Notes: generated by a model not told the origin, from the sequence alone. A DNA stretch of 64,000 nucleotides from Pogonophryne albipinna (GCA_028583405.1 CM053253.1:4312708-4376707), one strand, 5' to 3'; positions 21,839 through 34,246 are shown, counted from the first letter of the stretch. Numbers and translations are program-made.

Positions 21839-22480
21839 TGGTCAGCTTTTAAACACAAAAGTGTATCTTTCGGTAACTTTCTGAGAGAATTTAAGCATAA
21901 ATCTGTCAAATGTTCAAAACAGCCTTCACTGAAATAGCCTCAAAATCACAAACTGCCATTAAGAGTTAGAATCCTGACAAAATCTACTAAAACAAAGTTC
22001 TTCATTATCTATTTTTTCAGCTTTTATACACAAAGTGTATCTTTCAGTAACTTTCTCAGAGAATTAAGCATAATTTTGTCAAATGGTCAAAACAGCCTCT
22101 GTTTTTCAAGCCTCAAAATCACAAACTGCCATTAAGAGGCAGAATCCTAACGAAAATCTACTGACACAGAGTACTTCATTATCTACTTTTCAGCTTTTAT
22201 ACACAAAAGTGTATCTTTCAGTAACTTTCTCAGAGAATTTAAACATAAATCTGTCAAATGTTCAAAACAGCCTTCACTGACATAGCCTCAAAATCACAAA
22301 CTGTCATTAAGAGTCAGATTCTTAACGAAATCTACTCAGAGTACTTCATGGTAGTGGTCAGCTTTTTATACACAAAGTGTATCTTTCAGTAACTTTCTGA
22401 GAAAACTAAGCATAAATCAATCAAATGTTCAAAACAGCCTTCACTGAAATAGCCTCAAAATCACAAACTGCAACTTTTTA
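21838..22480 (+). repeat. four tandem units of about 160-175 bp
   Basis: Each unit has 'cagcttttatacacaaa' / 'gtgtatctttcagtaacttt' / 'tgttcaaaacagcc' / 'cctcaaaatcacaaactg'. The first unit overlaps the integrase stop. A fifth fragment occurs near 23553-23590, so the repeat originally extended further or was inserted twice. Confidence 0.85.
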
Positions 22481-22610
22481 AACAGAGTCAGACATCGATG
22501 GACATTATACTGGTGAAAAAGACACTCACTTTTGCAGAGGACTCAGCCTCCAACTCAACATAACAAGTCACACCCTCCTCACCAGATCATTTAAAACTAA
22601 AGACCCCTCA

Positions 22611-23790
22611 AAGAAAAGCATTGTGTTTTCTGCCTATGTAAAAGGTCTTACGAAAATGTGTTATCTCTGTATCAAGATGATGTGTTTAAAAATGAATCTT
22701 GTGAAAAATACCAACTGTGTGAGAGACGTCATAAAGACACTCATTTTGCCACAGTGTTTGGTCTCTACAAATGTTTAAAGATTGTTACAAAATGTAAAAA
22801 ATAAAAAAAAAGGTATGGAGACAAAATTAATTCAGGTGACTCTGTCTTTTATTAGGAAAACAAAAATATAATACAAATGGTTTAAGGGGTAAAAAATGTA
22901 ACCATCTTGGACTTAATATTCTAACAAAATACTTTATCTGAATACATTTTCTTTTAAACGCACTTTTTGAAATTATTTATATATTATTTCAGTGGAACAA
23001 TCCAGTTTTTGTTAACATCAACGCTTTTTTCTCTTTTCTTGTGTTACTAAGATACTTTTAGACACACTTTGGCGTATGCAACACTTAACAAATGGTAGAT
23101 TATGAAGTACTTTTGTAAGGAATTTGGTTTTCTTTTAATGGCAGGGTTTTTTTTTATTGCTGTAAAAACACTTGTTCAGTTAAACAAGGTTTTTTCTTTA
23201 CTGATAACCTTACATATTTTAGTTATTTTCTGCTACCAATATACTTTAAGATACACCTTGATGTACGCAACACTTAACAAAGGGTATAATATGAAGTACT
23301 TGGTAGGAATGGGGTTTTCTTTAAGGGGTGCAAAACTTTAGAACTGGGTAAAATATTCATTAATTTGTAATGAATAGAGTTTATTTTCTTTTTGATTTTC
23401 AACATACTATTTTGTACACAATGACTTTTCCATATTTTCTGACAAACTATACTTTTGACTTGTTCTGCAAAATCTTGACAAACTATTACTTATTCTTAAA
23501 TGTGACCTATTGCTGCTTGGTTGGAAATGATAGATGAAAAAACTACAACACCTACTTTTCAGCTTTTAAAAAGAAAAGTGTATCTTTTCTTTTTTTGACC
23601 TGAAGCAAACTGTTGAAGCGGCACGTTTATAAACTAGAGCAGAGCTGGACTTATCATCACATGAGCAGGTCATTCAAAGCAGGTTTGAAATAAGTAAATG
23701 GATAAATAATCGTACATATTCCCACCAACATCTCTCTGTGTCAGATTATTTACGCGGCTGCTTAATTCACACCAGCTTCTTCTGCCAGAC
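22611..23790. other. AT-rich tail of the Polinton region and 3' flank of gene 2
   Basis: The sequence from about 22625 to 22805 has two plus-strand frames open for 50 or more codons, one Cys-rich, but neither has an initiator in good context. 23040-23340 contains two diverged copies of 'agatacacttt..cgcaacacttaacaaa'. No gene can be supported. Confidence 0.35.
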
Positions 23791-23798
23791 TGTGAGAG

Positions 23799-24922
23799 TT
23801 ATTGGGGGTCGTTAACAGTAGAGTACAGAGGGGTCTCATCAGAGCTAGCTTCCACCCGAGGAACAGAGTAGATAACACACTCAGCGTCACCGTGGAAACC
23901 GCTGTGGGACGAGCCCACGATGACAAAGTTGATCTCAGAGTAGGCGGGTTGACACGGGTCGTCTTCAGCCTGGAGGAAAAAACATTGCTTGATTAAATGT
24001 GTCTTTAACAACAGAACAAAACAAGCAACTGGACTTGTTGTGAAGTAACGAAAAAAACGTTCAGAAGTTGTGTTTGTTTAGGTATTTTATTCATATTTAC
24101 ACGTAATATAATATTACTGCAGACATTGTCCGAAATGAATCAAAGCCAAATCCGGCATTTCAGTAAATATGAATAGGAAGCAGCAACAGGTACAAAAATG
24201 TAGCCCTACCGAGCTAAGGTTTTGTGATTCCAAATTTAAAGTTGTATAACATGTGTTAGTGTATTTTGTAAACTAGCTGCAGCGACATCGTTGTAGTAAT
24301 CATAGGTTTTGGCTCAATGTGGTTGTGTTTATTGAGTGTAAATTGAAGAGATTTCACATAGATCCTACATAGATAGTACACTTCGTTGGTCTTCAGAAGA
24401 ATTTATTAATATGATGCTCAGATTTTCTCAAACTCACCTCTGGTGCAGAAGCACATCGTGTTTCCTCACGAGGTTCTGAAAAACACAACAGTACTTATTA
24501 TTTGGGCCAACCGTTCAAATCTGAGTAAAACAAGATAAATAGATGTGTTTTGAGTTTGTAAACAACATAATATACAGTATATTCAATCATTAACCATCCT
24601 GCCAAGTTTCAATTACTAAATGTAATAAGTATACAAAATAAGGATACAATGAAAAAATAACAAGCTATGGCTGTACATATTTCTGAAATGTATATTAACA
24701 GCAAAACAAAGCCACTGATGAAAACTGAACAAGTATATAAAATAAGGTTTCAATGAGCTATGGCTGTACATGTTTTTAAAATGCATATTAACTTTAAAAA
24801 AGCCTCTGATCTGACTTCACTGAGTCTTCACAACAGAGGAAGCTATCCTCTCAGCTCTCTTTATTTTTATGTGTGTGTGAAAAGGTTACTTCTATAAATG
24901 GCAAAGGCTTGTAGGCAGCCTG

Positions 24923-25007
<85 letters not shown>

Positions 25008-28000
25008 TGTTTGTGTTTGTGTTTGTGCGAGCGTGCGTGCGAGCGAGCGAGCGACCTGCCTCCTGCCTCCTCACCTTTGGCTTTACAAATCCTCTTCCTG
25101 CAGAATACCAGCACAGACAGTGATGACACGATGACCAGGACGACCAGAGTCAGAGACACATACAGGATCACAGCTGTTTGAGCACAATACAAGTTGCAGT
25201 TACTGGTAAACTATGACATCTAACACTGAGAGTATCCATCATCTATTTCGTTTTTTTTGAGGGAGACAGGTTATCTTTAGCGGAAGACAAAAGGTCAACA
25301 GTATTTGCCATATACTGTCAAAATAGAGTAAATATTATGAATGCTGGGACCTTAAAGGTGCAGCATTTTAAAATCTAATTTGTAATGTGTTTCGAAAGAT
25401 GCTAATTGAAATGTGCAGGTTGTGATTGTATAAAAAGCATAGAACGATATGATGGAAGAATGTTATTGACATTCCAATGCTTTATTATGTTTCATCCTGT
25501 AAGTTGTTGCAGCAATTGTATACATTTTTCAGCAATACAGTGTGTGGATGAACCTTCACTTGTTGATGTTTCACGTTGCTCTGTGGTTTTAGGGGAGGCT
25601 GGTGAAGATGTGGAGCTTTCACTTTGGTTTGATGTTTCTGTAGAGGCTGATGGGACGGATGATGAAGGAGTAGAAGAGGTCAGAGCTGTGAACAAAAACA
25701 AGCAAGAAGTCCTGATGAGAGAAATTAGACCCTCCTTGACACAGGGTGTGTTTCAGCTGAACTATTTTAAATTGAGTTTAAAGCATCAGCAGCTTTCAGT
25801 GAAAACTGTCTTCAGAGACAAGAACAAACATGTTCATTATCAAGCAGAAACTCACCATCAGTGACGATGAGCCTAAACCTCTGGTATCGATCTTTAGAGT
25901 AAGTTCTGCTGCCCAGACCACACCTGTACCATCCTGAGTCAGACTGGGTCAGCTGGTCGATTCTCACATACAGAACATATCCTGTTGGAATTATTTGAGT
26001 ATATCTGATTCTGTATCTTCCTTTTTTCAAATCTTTGTAAGTCGGTCCAACAAGAATGTCTCTTCCACATTCCTCCTTGCAGAAGAACTTCTTGGTCCCA
26101 TAGCGAGTAAAGGAGCATTGAACTACAATATTTTCCCCAGTTCTAGCATCGATTGTCTTTTCTGCAGAACGATCACCATCCAGCATTGCTGTTGAAAAAC
26201 AATCAATAGTTACTATGTGTAGTTTACAAATTGTAGTTTCAATATTTTAAACTTTGTATATTTTCAGACGTGATCCAGTCACTGAGGGTTGAGGTGTGAC
26301 GATTTAATGAAACAGCTTTTTGAAATTCTTTATTATTTTATTTCAGTTTGATTTGGTTTCATTATACTTTGGATTTATATTAGATTTGAATGCTTTAATA
26401 AAATCGCAGGCTTTGTATTTTTTGTTATAAATAGTGCCTGATTGAGCTTAACTGATAATTAAATATGTGAACTTTAGGAAGATGATCTGTTGACATTTTT
26501 TTGAAAGGATTTCTTTACCCCTTGAACTGATCATTTTTATATTATGACTTACCCTGAGTTACCTTGAATCCATATGCTCATAACTTCCCTAAAACATTAC
26601 TTATCTAAACACGTCTGCATTAACTGTTCTTGAGAAAAGAGGAGCTCGTCTCTTTCTGCAGAAGTGTTTTAAACGGTGAGGTTTAAGCAGAATGCATGTT
26701 TTAGGGAAGTACTGAGCATACAGTAAATGACCTTAGGACTACACAGCATTAGTTGTGTTCGAGTTAGTTAACGGATGTTTTAATATATTTCTGCTGTTGT
26801 AAAACGAGGCCCTGAATTAATTTCACATTCTTTAAGACTTCTACATTTTGGGATTCTTTGTTCACCGTGGAGTCACGCTAGGAAAAGTTATCACATTCAA
26901 GATGATCTGAAAATGGTAATTTTGGGGTAAAGTATTCCTTTAAAGCCCGACCGCAGCCACAAACCACCAGTTCAGTTGTTATTATTTTCTATTCATCTCA
27001 ATCTATTACTAATTGTCTTACTTGTTAACAGAACACAGAGCGGCCATATGATTTACTTCATTCAGATAAGAACAGAGACAACAGATCAATATGCTCGTGC
27101 CCCGGTATTACATTCTTCATCAATAATATTCTAAACATCCATCCATCTTCTCCCGCTTATCCGTGGTCGGGTCGCGGGGGTAGCAGTTCCAGCAGAGAAC
27201 CCCAAACTTTCTTTTCCCTGGCCACATCAACCAGCTCTGACTGGGGGATCCCAAGGCGCTCCCAGGCCAGCGAAGAGATATAATCCCTCCACCTGGTCCT
27301 AGGTCTACCCCTTGGTCTCTTCCCAGCTGGACGTGTCTGGAACACCTCCCTAGGGAGGCGCCCAGGTGGCATCCTAACTAGGAGCCCGAACCACCTCAAC
27401 TGGCTCCTTTCGACGCGAAGGAGGAGCGGTTCAACTCCGAGTCCCTCCCGGATGACTGAACTTCTCACCTTATCCCTAAGGGAGACACCAGCCACCCTGG
27501 GGAGAAAACCCATCTCGGCCGCTTTTATCCGCGATCTCGTTCTTTCGGTCATGACCCATCCTTCATGACCATAGGTGAGGGTAGGAACGAAAATGGCCCG
27601 GAAGACAGAGAGCTTTGCCTTCTGGCTCAGCTGTCTTTTCGTCACAACGGTGCGGTAAAGCGACTGCAGTACCGCTCCCGCTGCTCCGATTCTCCAGCCC
27701 ATCTCACGCTCCATTGTTCCCTCACTCGAGAACAAGACTCCGAGATACTTGAACTCCTTCACTTGGGGTAAGGACTCATTCCCTACTTGGAGTGGACAGT
27801 CCATCGGTTTCCTGCTGAGAACCATGGCCTCAGATTTGGAGGTACTGATCCTCATCCCAGCCGTTTAACACTCGGTTGCGAACCGATCCAGTGAGTGCTG
27901 AAGGTCGCAGACCGATGAAGCCATTAGAACCACATCATCTGCAAAAAGCAGTGGTGCAATCCTTAGTCCACCGAACTGCAGACCCCCCCCCCCCCCCCAC

Positions 28001-29816
28001 GACTACGCCTCGAAATCCGATCCATGTATATTACAAACAGGATTGGTGACAAAGCGCAGCGCTGGCGGAGGCCAACCCTCACGGCCCGTCCACACTACAG
28101 CTTCAAAAAAAGCTTGGAGCTGGGCTTGTCTGAAGCTCGACCAACAACCAATCACATGAATCTCCCGCCCCTGACACACAAGCAGCGGTTTGATTGGCTA
28201 GAGCTTGTACTGGCATATGATTTGATTGGCTGACGCTTCCACCGAAACTTCAGAAGCTTCAAAAGTTGAACATTGCTCAACTTTTGCAGCCTGAAACGCC
28301 ATGAAAGCTCCTCTCTGCTTCCCACAATGCAGTTCGGCGAAAAGTGACGTCACCCCATTCAAAGTGAATGGGCAGACGCATTGGAAACCGTTTTTGAAGC
28401 TGTCGAAGCTGTAGTGTGGACGGGCCGTCACCGGAAATGGGTCCGACTTACTGCAGAGGACCCGGACACAGCTCTCGCTTTATTCTAAACAATAATATTA
28501 AAATACACTTGTGTACGTGTGTCAGTTTCGGTTTATGAGTTACTTTCAGAAGACATGTAGGATTTAGATGAGGTAAGGGTGAAAAGGTAAAACTATTATT
28601 AAGACAAGGAAGAAGATTCAGTTTTTAGTAAAACTCACCATCAACAACGATGATTTCAATATTCTTGTATGAAGCCTTTCTCAAAGATGTACCTGCACCA
28701 CACCAGTAGCGTCCTGAGTCAGACTTGGTCAGCTGAGTGATGGTGACAAAAAAACCTCCATCTTTATAATCAATCCTGTATCTGCCTCTCTGAGCTGAGG
28801 CATCAGTTGTTTCAATGAGAATGTCTTCTTGTTCACATGGTTCCTTACAGAAGAACTTCCTGATTCTATAAGAAGGAATGAAGCATTCTACTCTGACATT
28901 TTCTCCTTCAATTCCTGAATAGACAGAGAGTTGGGCACTGATGAGTCCGGTGCTTCCATCCTGCAGAGCTGAACAAAAGATGAACCATCATTAGTAGTGG
29001 GCAGTACTTCCTGTAAGATCCTGCAGTCTGATCACAACACTTCCTGTTTCACATTAACACAGATCCTCAGAGTTAAACCACAGCCTGTGACTGAAGAGCA
29101 CCATCACTGCAGGTTAATGTGACCGTTTGGTCTGAGACCTTTATCCTTTAGACACAAAGACTACATGAAGTCTCCATCTCTTATTTTAAGAGTTACATTA
29201 ATGCAAATCCTTAAAGTACATAACCTAAAATGTATTTAATGTCAACACCACTTTTTTTTATTTATGACATTTTTGGACAAAACACTTCGATAGATAGATA
29301 TAAACTTTATTTATCCCAAATTGGGAAATTGTTTTGTTTCAGCAGCAGTGTCAAGCCGTACGCGAGTTGTAAATGTTTAAAAGATACAATAAGATACAAA
29401 TAGAATACAAAGTTAAAATTAACATAAGCGGCATGTATATATAGTAAGAATACAAATACAAAGATTAATAAATAAATCAAGAAAATAATTTGCAGATTCA
29501 ATCATTATGAAGACAATCATATACATTATTTTATTTTAAAAAAAACTGTCGTAATGACTAAATGTTACTCATTCAGTGAGCAGATAATAACTGAGTTTAA
29601 TGATGATGTTAGTTTGAGGAAGTGACGCATACTTCATTGGTTGCATGGTACTAAAAAGCCTAATTTTGGAATATTTGAATAACTCTTACTGCTGAAGCCT
29701 TGCATTAACTTAAGACATACTCAAAAAGGAAAATTATTCAGTTACTAACATGAAAATAAAGTGATGTACTCACAGAAGAGGAAGAAGAAGCAGATCAAAG
29801 TGTGAGAGACTTCCAT
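23799..29816 (-). CDS. gene 2: CD300/pIgR-like receptor with two V-type Ig domains and a tyrosine tail
   Basis: Seven exons in transcription order: 29774-29816, 28639-28968, 25856-26188, 25554-25685, 25075-25173, 24438-24475 and 23799-23969, giving 381 aa with no break. Introns are GT-AG, phase 1 up to the first tail exon and phase 0 before the last. Exon 1 is the signal peptide (MEVSHTLICFFFLF). D1 and D2 are V-type Ig domains with FCKEPC / FCKEEC extra Cys pairs and DSGRYWCG / DSGWYRCG F strands. A Ser/Thr stalk follows, then the membrane segment, where Ser stands at the place of the Arg in genes 1, 3 and 4, and then RKR. The last exon has AYSEI, VIYSVP and LYSTV, which are YxxI/V motifs with only partial ITIM fit. 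In pIgR/CD300 families such tails recruit SH2 phosphatases or adaptors; here this is inferred. The first intron between D1 and D2 holds a LINE. Confidence 0.85.
24928..25060. repeat. GT/TTTGTG/GAGC microsatellite beside the membrane exon of gene 2
   Basis: About 38 GT units run from 24928, followed by GTTTGT units and a short GCGTGCGAGCGAGC stretch, ending about 15 bp before the donor of the membrane exon (minus strand). All ORFs across it are artefacts. Confidence 0.95.
27137..28480 (-). mobile_element. LINE (Rex3/RTE-like) fragment inserted between the D1 and D2 exons of gene 2
   Basis: The perfect 10-bp target duplication TATTCTAAAC is at 27127-27136 and 28481-28490. Genes 3 and 4 have the uninterrupted site near 40376-40390 and 51916-51930. 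On the minus strand the end of a reverse transcriptase ORF (27157-27855) is readable: FADDVVLMASS upstream, then KYLGVLFSSEGTMEREM, LTYGHEGWVMTERTRSRI and RPRGRPRTRWRDYI. The 3' tail is CATCCATCCAT-type (GATG repeats). There is a TAA inside the frame upstream of 27855, and a MITE interrupts it. Clade assignment is from memory of the pattern and could be wrong. Confidence 0.8.
28082..28427. mobile_element. MITE nested in the LINE, TCA target
   Basis: Inverted ends CGGCCCGTCCACACTACAGC and the exact complement are flanked by TCA (28079-28081 and 28428-28430). The 3-bp TNA-type target is typical of PIF/Harbinger MITEs. LINE sequence continues on both sides, so the MITE landed after the LINE. Confidence 0.85.
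29283..29350. repeat. short LINE-tail-like repeat in intron 1 of gene 2
   Basis: GATAGATAGATATAAACTTTATTTATCCCAAATTGGGAAATT-type sequence is a frequent fish non-LTR tail. It is present at the same place in genes 3 (about 41174) and 4 (about 52724), so it predates the gene duplications. Confidence 0.6.
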
Positions 29817-30244
29817 GCTGAGACTCTGATGGTTTACCACTGACTGTCTTTCTTTACTGGCTAACCAGGAACTTGTAACTTCTTTAAATGATGAAGTCCC
29901 TCCTCCAAACACAACACAGCTCTACTCTCCTCCCCAACGCAGGAACACTATGGTCTAAAAATACTCCATTGAATGTAATGAATTGTAAATATCAGCAAAA
30001 TGTACTTTTAGTATCAGTAAAAGTAATAATTATGCATAATAGCTACTTTCATAGTGTTGTTTTAATATAGAATAAATGATGTTTAACAAATACATGTAGG
30101 AGCATTTTAATGTTGTAGTGTGTCAAGGTGGAGCCAATTTTATATAAGTAGTAGAGTACTGCATCATATCATCATGTTTCATATGTCAAACGTTACAAGT
30201 AGCCTAACTGAGTGTCAGATATCTATATATATATAGATATAGAT
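29817..30244. other. 5' flank of gene 2, duplicated upstream of gene 4
   Basis: The stretch after the signal exon matches 53217-53650 closely ('ccaggaacttgtaacttctt', 'aaggtggagccaattttat'). It holds the likely promoter, but no TATA box or known element stands out. Confidence 0.5.
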
Positions 30245-32172
30245 CAGGGTTTCCGCTAGGATTTTTTCTCGCCGGTCAAATGTCCGAACAGAATTTATTT
30301 TACCGGACAAATTTGAAACTTACCGGTCATGTTTCAATAATAATAATAAGAATTGTGTAGCAGAGTTTCCGTTAGCAGGTAATCACCGGACTAGGCCGGA
30401 TATGCTGATGTTTAAAACTCAGTTAATGGGGCTCATTTTTATATTGCTTCAGTTTATATCATCCCCCAGCTCTCTCTACTCTCCGCTCACCCTTTCACCC
30501 TCGCCCACCCCCCTGGAGTTCGATGACCACATGAAGGCGAGACGCAGGGTTGGCAGCATGTCCTTTACCCCCGCCACTGAGACTGAGACTGCTCTTGTAA
30601 AGGTCTTCAACGACATCCACTTAAACACAGACAGTGGCAGAACTTCAGTGTTAGTATTATTAGATCTCAGTGCTGCGATTGACACTGTTGACCACAGCAT
30701 ATTACTAGACCTACTGGAAAACTGGGTGGGACTTTCGGAAACAGTTATAAATTGGTTTGAATCCTATGGACAGAAACAACTTTGTTTCTATAGGTAAATA
30801 CACATCTGAGTTGACAAATATGACATGTGGGGTTCCTCAAGGCTCCATCTTGGGGCCTCTTCTCTTTAACGTCTACATGCTACCACTGGCTCAGATAATG
30901 AAGAACAACAAAATAAGTTACCATAGCTATGCGGATGACACACAAATTTACGTAACAATTTCACCAGGAGACTATGCTCCAATTCAAACACTGAGTAAGT
31001 GCATTGAACAAATCAATGACTGGATGTGTCAGAACTTTCTCCAATTAAACAAAGATAAAACTGAGGTAATGGTTTTTGGAGCCAAGGCAGAATGTATAAA
31101 AGTCAGCGCTGAGCTTCAGTCTGCAATGTTCAAAACAACAGATAAAGCCAGAAATCTAGATGTAGTCCTGGACTCTGACCTGGGTTTCAACAGTTACATT
31201 AAAACAGTTACTAAATCAGCCTACTATCACCTAAAGAACATATCTAGGATTAAAAGACTAATGTCACAGCAGGATTTGGAAAAACTTGTCCATGCTTTTA
31301 TCTTCAGTAGACTCGACTACTGCAATGGTGTCTTCACAGGTCTCACTAAAAAATCTATTAGAAAGCTGCAGCTGATTCAGAACGCCGCTGCTCGAGTCCT
31401 CACTAACGCTAAGAAAGTGGATCACATCACTCCTGTTCTGAAGTCTTTACACCGGCTTCCTGTGTGTCAAAGAGTAGATTTCAAAATACTGCTGCTGGTT
31501 TATAAAGCACTGAATGGTTTAGGCCCAAAATACATTTCTGACCTCCTGCTAAATTATGAACCATCCAGATCTCTCAGGTCTTCAGGGACTGGTCAGCTTT
31601 CTGTCCCCAGAGTCAGAACTAAACATGGAGAAGCAGCATTCAGTTATTATGCTCCAAATATCTGGAACAAACTCCCAGAAACCTGCAGGTCCGCTGCAGC
31701 TCTGACTACTTTTAAATCCAGGCTGAAGACTTTTCTTTTTGTCGCTGCTTTTAATTGAACTATTCATATCTTAGACTGCACTGTAACTTTTATCCATGTA
31801 TTTATTCTTTTAATGTTTATTTTATTCGCTTTTCTTTTTAATGATTTTAAATGCCATTTTCTTAATGTCTTTCATTTTTTGTAAAGCACTTTGAATTGCC
31901 TTGTGTTGAAAAGTGCTATATAAATAAACTTGCCTTGCCTTGCCTATAATCGTAAATGTTATAACAGATCAAAAAATCCAGGAGATCCAGCTCTCCTGAT
32001 CGGCCTTTATAGAGAGCACCGATCAAACTATTAAGAGTGAATATCGGCCGATAATGATCGGCGGCCAATCGATCGGAGCATCGGACATTTTGACCGGCAG
32101 GTTTTGAATTTACCGGTTTTTATTCAATTTTACCAGCTAATAACCGGTAATTACCGGCTAACGGAAACCCTG
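30245..32172. mobile_element. non-autonomous hAT-like element carrying an L2 LINE
   Basis: The ends are CAGGGTTTCCG and CGGAAACCCTG, flanked by a perfect 8-bp target duplication ATATAGAT (30237-30244 and 32173-32180). The subterminal parts are rich in 'accggt / accggc' words. Gene 4's flank has the undivided sequence near 53645. No transposase is seen; most of the length is the inserted LINE. A related fragment ('gaccggc...aaaaaaatctaactg') is near 54820-54895. Confidence 0.85.
30480..31945 (+). pseudogene. L2-like LINE reverse transcriptase, truncated and frameshifted
   Basis: Two plus-strand frames cover the RT. The first, to about 30797, has LLDLSAAIDTVDHSILLDLL (motif A). The second, from about 30790 to 31758, has [13 protein letters not shown] (motif B), the catalytic YADDTQIY (motif C), and the C-terminal region to [14 protein letters not shown] single frame change near 30790 separates motifs A and B, so the copy is dead. 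The endonuclease domain is absent. The 3' UTR ends with 'gaaaagtgctatataaataa' and GCCTT repeats near 31945. The 18868-19030 tail is from the same family. Confidence 0.85.
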
Positions 32173-32470
32173 ATATAGATATATATATAGTTGAGTAAAA
32201 AATTATAAAATCTAGAAGCATTACATTTAAATACTAAAGTAAAGAACCAGTTAGTTATGTACAAATAAGGTTAACATGGAAGCTTAATTCAGGCAGATAT
32301 TGGCAAAATTAGTAAACTTTTAATTTCCATCATTTCACTACAACGCTCACTTGCTCATGTATATGTTGTTGAGTCAACAGTAGAAAAACAAATATTATTC
32401 AAAACTATATCCGTAGTTTCATCACATTGTTCCCCCGAAAGAAGGAAGAAGTACTCAGGTCTTGTACTTA

Positions 32471-34020
32471 AAGACCCCGTGAAGTGTGCGCCTGTGCATG
32501 ATCTGTTATGCTAATACGTATAATAATGACCAAAATTGTCCATTGGAACCATAGACTGTATATATAAATGGACGTAGTGTCCGTGACGTCACCCATAGGA
32601 TTCTGCAGAGTTGCCGTGAAGCCCTTAGTAGGCGGAGTCGGCCACTAACGGCTCGACTGTGACGTCAGAGTCTAATCCCGCCTGCTCCAAATAAGGGCAA
32701 AGAGGCGGAGCCGAGGCGGGACCTGCTGCCTCCGAACTGGAAGTAAACAGAGCTAGCTCAGGCTAAGAAGCTAAGCTAACATGAAATACATGCATACCAA
32801 GTTACTGCTAACAGTGTAGTTCCCCTAAATAAAGTTACATTCATAATCAAATGAGACAATCTGTAAGAGAATTAGCTATATTTTTGTTATTCTTAATGCT
32901 TGTCATTCACACGTTGAGAAAAGACGGACTCCACCGCCCGGACCTAACGTAGCCGCAGTGGGCTAGCTCCGGGACGCTGGCTGGAGCTAGCCCCCTGCGG
33001 CTCCGTCAGCCACCACTGGGATAATTGGGTCCCCTATTAACATTTGCTCCCGTTTAGCATTATGGGCGTCATAACCATAGACTATAAAAGTCTTACCCAA
33101 GGCTGAATCATAAACTAAAATGTATATGTATGCATAAAGGGTTACGTCCTTAGCTGGCTAATAAGTAACAAGCTAAGCTACCAAGCACACAAACACCTGC
33201 GAACGGGGTTAACATGTATAATATTATCATTTTAGACTTCTTGGAAGTTCTGTTAGTACATGCAAGCGCACAGCACGACATTTTAATTGTCTGGTATTTG
33301 TAACAATATTCCCTAAAAGGCACAATCACCACGAACACGGCTAAAGCTAAAGGGTCAAGTACAGTACTATGACTAACTAACGTTGTAGCCTCTATGGTTG
33401 TAGCCTAGCAGAGTGGACAAGTTGCTGTTAGCTGACAGTGAGGCATGTACATGTCCATCAAAGTGACCACGCCCTAATTTATGCAAAAGCTTTAAGGCTT
33501 AATATTAATTAAACAGATGTGTGGAGAAAAGATTCACCCCCCACACAGTAGTCATGAAGGGGGAATCTAACTATACAGAGAATATGGTTTTTTGAACCAC
33601 GATGTAAACATGTTTATTTCTGCTGTAAAGTTGGGCATTTTAACATGGGGGTCTATGGAAATTGCTCCCTTCTGCAGCCTGCTCCTACTGGCCACTAGAT
33701 GAACTGCAGTGTGTGGCACTTCCGTATTGGCGTCCCGGCTCTTCCCCAGAGTTTGCTGCTTGATTGGAACCCGATTGGAACCCATATCAAAAGATGTTGG
33801 AATAGCAACGACTTTGACGAGTTTTGAATTTGCCGCCGGGAAATCCGCAGTTGACCTCCGCCTTCGTGGGCGTGGCTTGCGATCTATTGCGTGACGTCAC
33901 GAGATGGTCGCCGCCGAAGTGTTTACATTCATCACAGTTTATTGTTTCTCTGTTTCAAAGTCGAATTTATCAAAGTTTTTGAGCGAGTATTTTACTGGAA
34001 AGTGTGTCGGAGTCGACTGG
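32471..34020. repeat. fish interspersed repeats without a gene
   Basis: The phrase 'accatagactgtatatataa' (32548) and 'accatagactataaaag' (33072), with 'ggacgtagtgtccgtgacgtcaccc' and 'gtctatggaaattgctccc', are hallmarks of common non-autonomous fish repeats. The segment is missing from the corresponding flank of gene 4, where the unique sequence continues differently after 'gtcttgtactta'. No coding frame is supportable. Confidence 0.45.
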
Positions 34021-34049
34021 AAGTGATTGCCAATCGAGAAAACCTGACA

Positions 34050-34167
34050 ATGGAGGCGACAGTGAAGAAAAAGGGAGGAAAAACACACGGGAAGCGATGC
34101 ATTGCCGCTGGCTGTATTAATGTCAAGTCTGCCGAAGTGGCGATGTTTCTGTTCCCAAAAGATGAAG
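34050..34167 (+). pseudogene. THAP-domain first exon, probably transposon-derived
   Basis: From the ATG at 34050 the frame reads MEATVKKKGGK, then GKRCIAAGC and VAMFLFPKDE. The Cys-x3-Cys pair with a Phe-Pro pair some 20 residues later is the start of a C2CH THAP zinc finger. The exon ends at GATGAAG|GTGAGC, a good donor in phase 1, where THAP genes often have an intron. No second exon with the remaining Cys-His pair is seen downstream. It may be the first exon of a P-element-type transposase or of a host THAP gene fragment. Confidence 0.5.
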
Positions 34168-34245
34168 GTGAGCCTGGCTGGTGTCATTGTTTCGTAGATT
34201 CGTTGATTGTTCATGACAAATAAAGGCCACTGGTCGATTCGATTC

Positions 34246-34246
<1 letters not shown>

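Larger units (their letters stand above)
19060..23600 (+). mobile_element. Polinton/Maverick remnant
   Basis: The region holds a retroviral-type integrase ORF of the Polinton kind, an intact upstream ORF of unknown function, and several internal repeats. These are a roughly 130-bp tandem block at 19135-19500, a direct repeat of about 105 bp at 19997-20105 and 22508-22610, and four units of about 160-175 bp at 21838-22480. I see no protein-primed DNA polymerase, packaging ATPase, protease or capsid gene. Long terminal inverted repeats were not found, so the borders are approximate. Confidence 0.6.

Noticed and set aside
22625..22805. Cys-rich open frame after the 105-bp repeat of the Polinton
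   Set aside because: No initiator in good context, two frames open at once, and no recognised family.
24898..25134. Val/Cys-repeat and Thr/His-repeat ORFs
   Set aside because: They translate the GT microsatellite next to the membrane exon of gene 2.
27565..27771. Plus-strand ORF over the LINE
   Set aside because: It is the shadow of the minus-strand reverse transcriptase frame.
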